64,000 nucleotides of DNA from Harmothoe impar. Its lineage: Eukaryota; Annelida; Polychaeta; Phyllodocida; Polynoidae. Position 1 is the stretch's first letter; every line of letters starts with the position of its first letter. The position numbers and the translations under genes are program-made. Shown in pieces: positions 22,655 through 34,547 of the stretch. Under the pieces are notes generated by a model. The model made no database searches. It worked only from the letters and a program-made list of their open reading frames with translations, and was not told the origin of the DNA. The DNA lies in the NCBI GenBank assembly GCA_947462335.1, contig OX381710.1, forward strand, positions 27,373,772 to 27,437,771, given 5' to 3'.

Positions 22655-24705
22655 TAGAAAGAAATTGCATCCCCACGCCCATTAATATTGTAATAGTGAT
22701 AGGTACCAATGATAAGTTATTAAACACCAATGGGCATTTTCCACAGGTGCTGTCTCTTGATCCATGCATACTACTCCCACCTATGCCATATTCGTTTTAA
22801 ATAACTGAGTTCTGGATTGTGACTCCGTATGGATGCTACAACGGTATGATTGTCTCAGGAACCAGTATTATAAACTATTTCTAGATGTGCCTGTTGTTCT
22901 GAATGTTATCCAGGGACTATTGCCCAAGGGGCCAATGGTCCTAAGGGCAAGCTGTCTGAGTACCAATGTGTGTATATGCATAGTGTATGTGTTCATGCAT
23001 AGTAAATGAACAGCATTGGTACCCTTCCTTCAAATGGTCCATGAAACACAATATCCCTTCCATCAATCTGAGAGTCGCTGTAAGAGATACACATTGCTTG
23101 CTAAACCACCGTGCTCGAATTGTATAAGTTGATTAGAGAATTATCATCAGTTGATTAGAGAAGGAAAGGCCATGAGTATAACCCCCATATGAATAAGGTA
23201 TTAACCCCAAGTGAACTCTGCTATGTCGCAACATTTAGCAATTTGACCATAGTGATCTTGACTAAAAGGGATAAAGAAACCTCAGCCGACCTCCTCTCTA
23301 ACACCTCCCCCACCAGCAGGCCTTCCCTCCAACAACCTATACTGCAAGCCAGCCAGATAACAGGGTGATAAGCAAGCTATGAATATGCCTTATCAGTCGC
23401 CATCTGTATACAGCCCGACGGTGACACAAGAGGCACCGCCACTCATCCAACCCCTCCTCTCCCCACCCACCCTCATCCCTCCCTGCTCGTCAACCTCCCC
23501 ACTCCCCCACTCCTAGCCCTTACAGCACAGGGGGCCACTGCTCCAGTAATCATACGCCCTGGTCCCGGGCCCTGGGGGTGGGCGACCCGAGAGGATCAGT
23601 GTGCTGCCTGGGACCCAATCCCCTACCCGACCGTCGGCTCCTAACTTAGGCCGCAGTGCTGATTGCTCTGTTGCAAAACTGTCGCCGACTGTTGCTGCTA
23701 GGAAGGGCAGGAGTCGGTAAAGCGGGGTGGGGCTGCCGAGAGTGAAAAGTAAGGCATGCTAATGTAGTGTATCCATCTCAGAGGTGTGGGGACAGTATGG
23801 ACTGTAATTATTACTCCGTGTATATTGACCATGTGGCTATGTTTATGACCATGTTCTAAGAGCACAATGTTTATGTAGGTGGGACATGTAAATGTGTGAA
23901 ATATTCAAAGAGCCGTGGAAATGGTTCCAATGTATACGTAAATAATTCCCTCCCATTTACTGTCTCTATTCCTGGCACCGTGACAAACAATTATATTGAT
24001 ACTGGATCCAAGGGAGGAACCTTCCCGCAAAGGCTCGATGCTTTTTCCTAAGGGTATTTCAGATAAACTATTTGAAATGGAATTACAAGGGGTTTATCAG
24101 GGGGTTTTGTACATCGGGTCCGGCTTCTGCATAGAGATAACATACAATTATTGCAATCCGATGCAAACATTGAAACCTGAGCATCCCTGGTATATTTATT
24201 TTTATAGCTTTCATCTCGGATATCCTTCCATTTCTTTTTCCATCGCTTTTTCCCTTTTGTTTCTCAACCCCATGTCTGCATTAAAACCGTCGCCAAACAG
24301 ACTTTGAATCCTATGGGTTTTTACTCATCAATCCACTAGGTTTAAAGTAAATCTCTTTGGTCATTGTGTGCACTCACCGAGATTACACAAAAAGACGTTG
24401 ATACAGCTTTGCCCGAAACAGTTCTTAAGCACAAATATCCGATCAGACTCTATAGTTTAATGGCATTTGCAAGTCCCGGTAATTACATTCCAATACATGT
24501 ACTATGTTCAAGGTTATGAAAGTGTAGCAAATATACCATCGTCATTGAGATAAGTGCCTATTTCTTGTAAACTTTTGAACTTGGGAGTTACTCAACTATA
24601 TTACATACTATCGTATACGTCTTACTTTCTACATAGAAATGTGCCTGATAAATGTTATCTACTTGAAATATGACAAAGAACGAACCTGCAGGAGTAGCAT
24701 ATAAT
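22655..24705. other. Non-coding stretch with pyrimidine-rich patch
   Basis: A C/T-rich patch spans about 23290-23530, followed by GC-rich sequence to 23730. The word AGTTGATTAGAGAA occurs twice near 23126 and 23149. Nothing gene-like was recognised. Confidence 0.4.
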
Positions 24706-24710
24706 ACACG

Positions 24711-25020
24711 GGGGGTAAAATACTGACCTTATCCCTCAAACGCTATAATCATAGTGGATTTGTGTACATGTAGTATGTATACATGTGAGGGTGATTGTGG
24801 GCTAAGGCCATTTGAGGGTTAAGGGTGTTTGAGGGATGAGGCCGTTTGTTGGATAAGGCCGTTTGGGGGTGTATGACATTTGAGGCATACGGCTGTTTGT
24901 GCTTTAATGTCATATTTGAGGGATAGTGACTTGTGGTGTGCCCTTATCTCTCAAACAGAATCTGAAACCCGTAGGACGGTTAAGGGCTCGTTTGAGGAAT
25001 AAGGCCCCAACAGAGCCCCC
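24711..25020. mobile_element. 310-bp repeat-built MITE-like element
   Basis: Both ends start with GGGGG and contain CCTTAT(C/T)CCTCAAACG in inverted orientation (left near 24729, right near 24987-25005). The interior (24790-24905) is a degenerate array of units of about 19 bp of the form AAGGCCGTTTGAGGGAT. No target duplication was identified and there is no coding capacity. Confidence 0.5.
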
Positions 25021-25024
25021 AATA

Positions 25025-26430
25025 GTTCCTTGAGGTGGTCATCCAACCTGTTCATCGATGCCATAGAGTCTATAGGGAGACAATTTACATGAGATATTCT
25101 ACAGGACAACCATGGTCAGGAATTACCCATGGCAGCACTACTTCCGGTATGCATTTGTCTTCATTGTCGCCCAGGCTGATATATCCATGTCTCCCATCCC
25201 GCTAACGCTCAGTTTACATGATACATGATTGTATTACTACTATTATCAAATCAAGACTCGGTTTCAATGCGACATTGCAACATAATGATATTCGCTATAC
25301 AATATAAGATATGATGAAGATATCATATCAGTCATTTTCATAATAACCATACTTCATGGTGTGGAGAAGGATGCTCGAGGTTACGGCAATGCATATTAGG
25401 GACAGTCATGCCTTAGGCATGTGGAGTTATATTAATTGGGATAAAATATAGCACAGGCTGAGGTAATTGAGGTATTAAGGCTGACAAATGATCCCATCCA
25501 ATAATGTACTACATGGTATGGATTCACGGGATTGAAAATAGCCACTATCCCTCCCACAGAGTGCTGTGACACATGGGTCTTTTTGTGCTAAAGTAGGGTA
25601 ATGTGCTTATGGGAAGAAGGATGAAGGTGTTCCCCAGGGACCGCCACTGGGGCACCCATAAAAGCTTCACTTATTCAAAATGAAGACTGTTCCAAAGGGA
25701 TCCATTTGCGTGCCCAAATAATGTAAGGGTGTACATAAATACTGTACATGGATTTGCATCACGAGTATGAAAAAGTACTTATTAGTGTCATAATTAATTT
25801 GTTATATTTAGCACTTGTTCCCATTTGAGCAATATAAAGGCATACCAACGAACCGCCCTTTTTATATATTTTCTTTAGCCGATTAACCCAGATTTACGAT
25901 TAATGACATATTATTTGTTTGATTCATTTTCTTCACCACCACTATGATGGATGAGCGGATAAGAAGTGGGCTCTTGATGTCAATACTGGCGCCAAGTATT
26001 AGTTGATGCCACATTCTAAAAATGAAGGCAGCATACCTTGTCTCAGGCTTACTTGGGAAGATACTGTTCATAGGAGATTGCATTTCCTTCCCATTATCAA
26101 GGCGCGAGTCATCGACAGGATAAAATAACAAAGGTTTCGAGCATATAATGAATTAATGATACCTCTCTGTAATATAATGACTAAGTATACACTTTTAATT
26201 ATGAATACTCCGTGCACCCGTTTTAATTAAATCGTCAATCATACACAATTCTATGATGATTACAGATATCAATACGCCTGGAGATTAGGCTATACTTATG
26301 TATGCATATTGCACCAAAAGTCAGTGAATCATTGAGTGAAAAGCCTAGCCATATGAGGTTTGAGACGTTGTACTTTATACTCAACCATTATATTGACAGC
26401 TAAAGGGCAAACAACCATTGAAATGTAAAC
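25025..26430. other. Non-coding stretch
   Basis: No supported feature. Confidence 0.45.
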
Positions 26431-26433
26431 ATT

Positions 26434-26580
<147 letters not shown>

Positions 26581-27201
26581 AGATCACGAAACCTGTTTCA
26601 TCCCTATACTGTACTTTCCTCCACACTGATGCAGTATAATAATGAAATAGTTGAGGGGATGGTCGATAACTATAGGTTATTTTCATATATACTTTAGAAG
26701 AATGAATGGCTTAGCTTAACTCCATGTTGGGAGAGGATAACTCCAGAGGAGGGGATGGATCCAATATGGCTGGAGGGGGTGTATACTATAGTATGTGTAA
26801 ACAAGACCAGACTCTTTCAACTGTGGTTAATATAGATATATATTGTCCAACAATAACGACAGATACAGAAGATTGAATACAACTAGTCACATGTCAGCAA
26901 TATGTAGATAAGAATATTCCTCACTCCTAAATCACCAATCAAGAAACAGTAGCCTGTGGCATTTACCTTGTAACCTGAAGTGTTCTGGGAGTCTGAGAGA
27001 GAGCTCTCCCTGTACCCCAACTATATAGGCACCAGCCTGCATGGGCACTTTCGGAAAGTCATGCAGGTGGCAACCTTTACAAGGTGATTCCCGTTACAAT
27101 AAGCGTGGGATATATTAGGTGTATAATCAATCACAGGTAATTAAAAGATAACCCTCCAATGGGCCGGACCGGACGGTACCTTGTCTCGCTCCTAGTAGGA
27201 G

Positions 27202-27238
27202 TATAAAACACATGCTCGAGTCCTACATGTGTTTTATA
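27202..27238. other. Perfect 13-bp stem-loop
   Basis: TATAAAACACATG at 27202-27214 is repeated inverted at 27226-27238 with an 11-base loop. Purpose unknown. Confidence 0.6.
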
Positions 27239-27344
27239 GATACCCTTCTGGAGTACCAAGCCACATTACATATCATATTGGACCTCGGAAGGCTATGTAC
27301 ATACAATACTTTTCTTTTCAATGAAATACAGCATTGATTTAACC

Positions 27345-27640
27345 AAAGAGTGCCACATTTCACTCTCCTGTGAAATAACCCATGGCCGTATTTCACGGGC
27401 CTGTGATTTCATCAAAATAGCGGGTTGTTTACATTTGAATGGCATAAAAAAAGCCATTTCAGTTAATTTAGCCCAGCCCCCTATAAAAATTGTTCTGCAT
27501 TGACAAAGGCAAAAAATGAACTCAAAGGAGCACACATATGGGTTATTTCACATGTTGACCAATTGGCCGCATTCCTACGGCCGCGTGGAATACGGACCCT
27601 TGGTCAACGCGGGAAATAATCTTGTCAACAGACCAAAACT
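27345..27640. repeat. Region of nested inverted repeats
   Basis: GTGAAATAACCCAT near 27371 faces ATGGGTTATTTCAC near 27538. CCGTATTTCACGGGCC near 27388 faces a similar GGCCGCGTGGAATACGG near 27579-27595. GTTGACCAA (27554) and TTGGTCAAC (27600) form another pair. This points to a dispersed element with a complex palindromic structure, type unknown. Confidence 0.45.
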
Positions 27641-27673
27641 CATGAACCTTTGTCTGTATATAACACGTCGGAA

Positions 27674-27675
<2 letters not shown>

Positions 27676-27733
<58 letters not shown>
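27676..27733 (+). repeat. (TA)n microsatellite
   Basis: An uninterrupted AT repeat of about 58 bp. Confidence 0.99.
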
Positions 27734-27735
<2 letters not shown>

Positions 27736-27739
27736 ATTC

Positions 27740-30000
27740 CACCGGAGATAGCAAAAGGCCTTACCTACTTAGTACTTAAGGTCTGCCCATACTTGTAAAA
27801 AAAAGATAACACATTGCCTGTAGGCTCTAGAAAAGAAAAGAAAATACGAAACGAGGATAGCTATCTTCATTAGCAGCTCATTCATTATGTTTGGGGTGTA
27901 TGGATTATGTGATTTCCATTGTACTTAAGGGGATCTGCGACTGGGGTAGGCGTGAGTAATCTGGGGTGGACAAAAAACCGACCGAATGCCTACGAAGCAG
28001 AGGAAACCCGGCTGGGACCTTATTCCATTACCCCCAACTAACAAATTGAGTTGTGTCGGATATACATCTCCACCGGCTTCTAGCCTGTTGGAAGTACCCC
28101 CCACCCCACTAACGTAGGCCTACAGCGGTATACTCCTACAGTGATGTCCTTTCTCTGTTACCATACTCCTTCTGTCGCCCTCTTCTTACCATTCATAGCG
28201 GTACAGTAGTGGTATACAGTACCAAGCAATGCAAAACAATAATGCCTGTAGGTACTGAATATCAAAAGTGTGATGAAAACAATAAGTGAGGTTATAGGTG
28301 TTGTCTTCTTGTACTCAAGACACGTGTAGATGCCATTTGTATGTATAATAAATATTAGATGTCAAGGGAACCAAATTATGACATAAATGTTGTGAGATCA
28401 GTGGATGCAGATTGACTATAACATTCCGGTCAGAGCTAGATTTCGAAAGTTGCCATTTCAGAAGAGCGGATTCCTGGAATTCCAGGAAGTTGAATACATG
28501 AATTTCTCAAACCAAGGCACCATGGCTGTGAAGTAGTAATCCCATTATAGAATCCCTAACGGCATTACCCATAGCGTCCTAAAGGGCTATCATCGCAGGC
28601 AGAAGATTATTAGTCAGCTTCCCCATGAGAACAGTGCAGATACTGAGGCAACACCCCCCGCCCCAACCCTCAGTTCACTTACACACACATCCCATGCCAA
28701 ACATGCAACCTGTTCATCCATTAAAGCGGCAATGGCATTAGGCCGGCTCCAGAACCGGTCACAATCCGAGCGGTAATATGGGAAAAGAAGGAATCCTTCC
28801 CCTTCCCTATGACTGCCTCTCGCAGTCTCGCGCCGTGCTGAATCTCGCGTGACTTTGCTGATTGCTCAGCACACTAATGTGATAAGGTTCGCACCCACAC
28901 CCTCGGCCCACAAAAAAAACACGTATCTCTATATGGTGTAACCACAGGTAATTTAGCATGTAAATTGTCACTACCTTGTGATCAGTGGCAGATTTTCCCG
29001 GCACGGATCCAGAATCAGAGCAGTAAATGAGGTGGGGGGGGGGGGGGGGCAACTAGCAATATAGACTGTAGATGTTGCTATAAGCCCAACCAACGTGGAC
29101 AACAGTGACGTCAAACAACTAACATTTCAGATGTGTTAGATTTATGTAGTGTTCGGCCCTTTAGATGAGACCATGAGCGGGGAATTGAAGTGAGTAATAA
29201 TTGACACACTCAATGTGGGGATCAGAAAATATATATGTAGATATAAATGAGGTGTTAAAATCCTAAGGAAATATCATTCATTCCCAGTTTCCATGGTGTG
29301 ACTGTGAGTAGTATACCCAGTTTGGGCTTTGTCTCAGTTCTTTCTATTAGTCTGATTAAATCCTTATACACGACGTGCCTATGTAGAATACATTGCACGT
29401 TATTTGTCATCCCTTAGGGGAAATACTCCTGTGAAGGCACACATCTAGCTATATACTCAGAAGGCAGTTTTAGGTCTATTTTAAGGAACTTCACCATGAA
29501 GAAATAATTATTATACTTCGTCAGACTTTATGTCTGGACCTGTACAATGACCTACCCAGACACACGTCGGGTAGCGCTTAGATGAAAGATACACATATAA
29601 TTATTATAAAGAGTGTATGTTATCTGGCACTGACAGGAGGCGATTGAAGGTGCACGTCAAGTGGGTACATGTGACACTGGCATTATCTGGGTCACATGTC
29701 ACTTGACATCTCGATTTTGCAGCTGTTCCAAATATATAGGGAACATAGCACAGGTATATATCTATAATTGGTTCAGTAGAACACTCATTCTGGGGATAAA
29801 TGGGGCTCATTGACATGGTTGTCACCTGCCAATACTATGTCAGATATTGATCCCGTTTTATTGCATAAACATTCTATACCCGAACCACGCGGCGTATTGA
29901 AGCTTTGCATTTTCTTTTCAGCAAATTAAATTATTTATGAAAAAATTAAAATGGGGAAAGGAAAATGAAGAAAATACCTTATTTATTTTTAGATACTTAT
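27740..30000. other. Non-coding stretch
   Basis: Contains a G-run of about 17 bases at 29033-29049. No gene or structured repeat recognised. Confidence 0.45.
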
Positions 30001-30059
30001 CACTATACGGCTAAGGTATAAAGGGGAATTAAGGGTCCCTGATGGATGGTTATGGTATA

Positions 30060-30340
30060 GGGACCTCCATGGTCAAACAGTGAGGGCGGGATGGTAAAGG
30101 GGTCTGGCGGGGAGGGTGCTGACCTGAAGAGATGGGAGATCAGAGTGGACAGGCCTGGAGGCGGGCGGGGCCAGTCTCCTCCGGTGTCATTTGTCCACGA
30201 CCGCCAGCTGTCGGAACCCATTGGTGGAGGGCGCGGAACACGTGTGCATGTGTGCTTTGGGAAGGGTGGCGTGGAGTGGGGGTCGGGGAGGGATAGCAGG
30301 AGGGAGGGGGGGGGGCAGGAGGAGGGAAAAAGACGGGTCA
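30060..30340. promoter_or_regulatory. G-rich patch with some CpG
   Basis: Purine-rich, G-dominated sequence with several GGCGGG and GGGAGG words and a G-run near 30308. Open frames exist on both strands but share no family features. It could be a promoter-like patch, or simply low complexity. Confidence 0.25.
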
Positions 30341-30805
30341 ATGGAAGCAGCTTGGTGGACCATTTTAAAGTTCACTTTTGAGATTATTACGAGTAATATA
30401 GACAGATTTGAGGAAATTTTCCCGTGTGAGCCCTCTCAGATCCTAATAACTGTCCACCTAAGTGAAGATGTATTTCACGACCACACATTCTGAGATGTCC
30501 CTGCCCCTAAATATGAGGGGAATTGACACCAAGTCTAGAAAGTCTTAAAGGAAGTTGTGTCAACTTCAAAATGCAATAAATATTTTTAATAAGCAATGCA
30601 CTGGAGGTATGGTATCAATTGCGTTTGATAACACATTCACACTCTCTCGGAAGGTGCTGATCTAGTGAGATTTTGATGAAAGCTTACACTTGAACAATGT
30701 GGTTAAAATGTGATAATCCTTCCAATACAAACAGGTCATGAAGCCGAGGGGGCACTTCGTATATTTTGTATGTACATGTGTGCGACTGGCAAGGGTACTT
30801 TTTCC

Positions 30806-31060
30806 ACAAAATCGCCCTAATAATAGTCCATTTTCAAGGAAATTCGAGGCTTTACAAAAATTGCTCTAACAAGGGTCTATTTCTGAGGAAAATGATAGAG
30901 TTTTCACCCAAAGTTTTTGGGGTATAACCTTTGCCATCGAGTATTTTTTCTGCAAATCTTTCCCAAACATGGTCTATTCCGTCGCATTTTCCTCATAAAC
31001 CTAGGAGTTTTTGGCTGAAAATGCCCTAATAAGGGTAAGGTTCTTGGGGTTAAAACCGCA
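30806..31060 (-). repeat. Degenerate tandem repeat of about 60-70 bp
   Basis: The words CCCTAATAATAGTC, CTCTAACAAGGGTC, CCCAAACATGGTC and CCCTAATAAGGGTAAGG recur at intervals of about 60-90 bp, each followed by a similar A/T-rich segment with GAGG. An old minisatellite or a repeat-built mobile element; the CCCCCCGGGG at 31098 may be its edge. Confidence 0.5.
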
Positions 31061-31506
31061 GTGCAGCTGCACACCTGTGTTAGAAAAAAACACAAGTGCC
31101 CCCCGGGGATACTACTCCACCCACGGTGCAATGCGACACACCATTTCCCGTTTTGACCAAGTCAACCAACCCCATCCTCCATTATACATGGTCTACCACA
31201 GGCAAAAAAAACTACCGTCCAATCCATGTTTATGTCTGTCGGCGTCATCAGTCCGATATGTCAGTCACCCTATCGATCCTTTCAAGCTGATATGCAAATT
31301 GGTGGGCTATTCTGGTATCTTGATCGACTGAGGACAGTTTTTATACTGCCCCTCCTGCTATGCAGGGATTTATTGGGGCAATCTCCGGGCTCTGCTTTTA
31401 TCCTGTGTTTTGGTGTGGCTAGGGGGGACTTATAGGTGGTTTGCAAAGAGGGACCTGATGCTATCAGACGGGATGAGCTTAGGGAGTGCTCATTTTCTTA
31501 ACAACA

Positions 31507-31560
31507 GGGTGGGGGGGGGGGCGAAATTCTGCGCGGATACCCCCCCCCCCTCCCCGAGGG
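31507..31560. other. Facing G-run and C-run
   Basis: About 14 G (31507-31521, one T) and about 11 C (31540-31550, then TCCCC) lie 18 bases apart, so either strand could fold into a GC hairpin. The G-run and C-run are also capable of G-quadruplex or i-motif structures. Confidence 0.6.
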
Positions 31561-31564
31561 GTCA

Positions 31565-32900
31565 ACATTCTTTGCCCACGGCGGTTCATAAATGTCAAGC
31601 ATGCCCCCTTTCTATAGTCTATTATATACATTTTTGCCTAACCCCCCAAAATCTACACAGGCACCTTTTTAAAGAATAGGCGCTCACTTCTGTAATAGAT
31701 GGGAAGGTTCACTTTCTCCTTGTTCTCATTTGGCATAGATACAGGTTTTGACATGTGGAAATGCGCAAATGAGGTGTGGACCTCTGCAATGCCATGTGTG
31801 TGTACCAGACATGGTTTGAATCCTAGCATATGATATAGTAAAATGGTCATGTACAATCACAAGCTATATAAGGCATTTGCAAATAATTTGTAAAGGTTTG
31901 CACTTCTTAAATGAACCCAAAAAATTACCCATATGTCGGACCCCCCACACTGACCAAACTGGTGCATGTACAACACAATAGTAGTGAGAATGAGATGAAA
32001 TATGACAGGCTTGTGATTTGATTCAAGCGTAACATTGCAAAACATTATCAGATTATTGCAGGACAGAATGGGGAAATCGAAACCAGTGTGGACCGATCTC
32101 TGCAACTATATAATGCGATGTTCGATCGCTGTAAGGACCACGTCAGGGAAAGTAGTAGCACAGACCCATCCAGATGTAACAAGCCAAAATCACACCTGTG
32201 TCACATTAGATACTCAAATCCTACACCTTTTTAAAACAAAGCAATCTAGTCAGCAATGTAGTATACATGTATCATAGTAGTAGCCTTAGGTTTATGTGAT
32301 ATACTCCACAGTATTCCTGGCACTGCAAATGTCCAGCATGGCTAACACGACCCACGGCTCACTGTACGTCCCAATGGACACCAGTTGGGCTTTGCATTCA
32401 TCTACCGGTACTAGTCATCTTATAGCTTACATGTTTGCTAGACTACTTATCCCTATATGATCAATCCACTATGGAATATGCCTTGTAGTCATTATCCCCG
32501 CTAGAATGCACCTATATGTTCTGAACCTACACGTCAGTGTAAGGCCATAACTCTCCCTCAAACTGCATTCCTCATCCATACATCACATAATTCAATAGTT
32601 GACCACATTCACGAGTCTTCTCTTACTCCTCCCTACCACTATAAAACTAACATTCCTCAGTCACCACAAATCAAATATCACATATCTCAGCATCCCTGAC
32701 ACCGGGTACCACCAGGCCAAACTTCCCATAATTCACACCCCATGCACTCCCCATAGTTCACACCCATAAACCCTTCCCACACTCACACCCACACCCCTAT
32801 ACCATACCCCAATGTCTCCATATATCCATCATACGACAGCGTTTAATCCAACCACAGCACAATCTCTCAGAAACATCACCACCCCTGCGATACAAAGAGT
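31565..32900. other. Non-coding stretch
   Basis: Includes C/A-rich low-complexity sequence with repeated CCCATAATTCACACCC-like words near 32725-32800. No gene recognised. Confidence 0.4.
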
Positions 32901-32919
32901 GGTAAATGTATTTAGTTTG

Positions 32920-33190
32920 TTGCGCGCGCGTAGGAATACATCTGGGGGTTGGCGCCCTTCCAGTTCCAACAAGGCGGCTGGGCTGCTTCAAGGGCTATCG
33001 GACGTCGTATTCAGGCGACGGGCGCCGCCGACCCGAGGTCCATAAGTCACCAGCCTGGCGCGTGATTCGATCATACTCCTCTCTCGCCACACTAGCATAT
33101 CGCGAGCTGCTCTTCTCCATCCCTCACACCAAGCCAGACTATACGCACCACACCGCCGACGCCGCGCCGTAAATGGCCCTGCCGCGTCTA
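32920..33190. promoter_or_regulatory. CpG-rich patch
   Basis: Dense CpG including GCGCGCGCG (32924-32932), GGACGTCG and GGGCGCCGCCGACCC. An open frame of 88 codons crosses it on the plus strand, without a recognised motif. A promoter-type CpG cluster is the simplest reading. Confidence 0.35.
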
Positions 33191-33229
33191 TCTTCCCCCA
33201 TGCTGCCCCTGCGGCTACTATGTTATGCC

Positions 33230-33530
33230 TACATAAACTTAATTAAGTTCCCCGTCGTAGATTTCTTATTAAAAGCCATGGCTCTTTTTAATGAATATGT
33301 CGTGGCTGTATTTTAATATAAACGGCTCTGATTATGTCGTAAAGCTTCCTGGTGAGATAAAACGCATTGTTCTTCTATGGTATCATGCTAGGCGTGGAGG
33401 CAGCATGTCGGGTAGATTCACCTTGAGTTGGACAGACACCTTGAAATGGACAGATGCATTTATGCTTATTTAAGCATTCCCATCTCCATTTGTGAATAAT
33501 GGTAAGATTTAAGTGTAATTTCTTTTTAAC
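33230..33530. promoter_or_regulatory. AT-rich block with homeodomain-type words
   Basis: TTAATTAA, repeated TTTTTAAT/ATTTTAAT, GTCGTAAA and the near-palindrome AAAAGCCATGGCTCTTTT lie directly downstream of the CpG-rich patch. This resembles a conserved enhancer in composition only; conservation cannot be judged here. Confidence 0.25.
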
Positions 33531-34547
33531 AAAGAACCATTAGAAGTTGTATCGTATATAACTAACCATTCCAGTGCCAGTCTCAGGGCATGTGTACGAC
33601 TAATGGTTCATCTACCCTAAAGTGGATAGGTGGAATGGCACCTTGGTTAAGCTAGGTATCATTTGGCCTGGTCCTAAGGAGGAAACACTCAGAGGTGGAA
33701 TATGCATGAGGAGGTTTGTTTGAAGCACGTCACCATTCCATCATACTTCCCTCTTCGCACCTACTTAGGACACCACACCTCATTCTATAACTCCCTCCAG
33801 GACCCCTTTGTGTTCCCTCCAAGCTTGGCTTACTTACATTCCAGAATCTCCATTCTTTATCACCAATGCCATTCATCCCAACCCATCTGCCCGATTCGAC
33901 AAAACATTTGCGTGTGCCATCATTGTAAATGCATTAGATATGATAAGAATACTTAACAGTCAGGATACCAATCTCCCACGTAGATCTTTACTGATAAACA
34001 TAATGTTTCTCGGCTGCACACATAATGCATTCCATAATCGGAATTATGTTGAATTGAATTGAATTGAATCTTTTATTGGTCGGTAGCGTCTTGCGACGCT
34101 TTCTACCCGAGCAAATCCACATACATGTGCTGGTATATGTTGATGTCGTATGCAGATACAATTCATGTTATTGAATAATTTATGCTCTATTGAATCAATG
34201 GCCGGTCAATATACTGTTGCCGGAGGGTTTTTAATTGAATTAGGTCAATATTCTTCGGACTTCATTCTTCTTTCTTCATTCCTAGCCACTTCACAGTTTA
34301 ATACTTGCTATATTAGCAAGAATAGTAGTAGTTGCCGATTGGCACGTCAGTACATTAGCCAAGTCTTAAACAGTAGGTAATACAAGTCATTTCACATTTT
34401 AGTTCATTAGCCGAGCAGGGTATGTACAAAGCTTACGGTACATGACGCGTGACATCTGCATACCATGATAACTTACATTAGGACCGAGTGAGATAATATT
34501 AGCAAGTTTTATAGCCGATTATTAGTTCATTGGCAGTTATTTTGGGT

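Noticed and set aside
30003..30493. Frames of about 100 codons on both strands
   Set aside because: Located in a G-rich patch where stops are rare; no domain seen.
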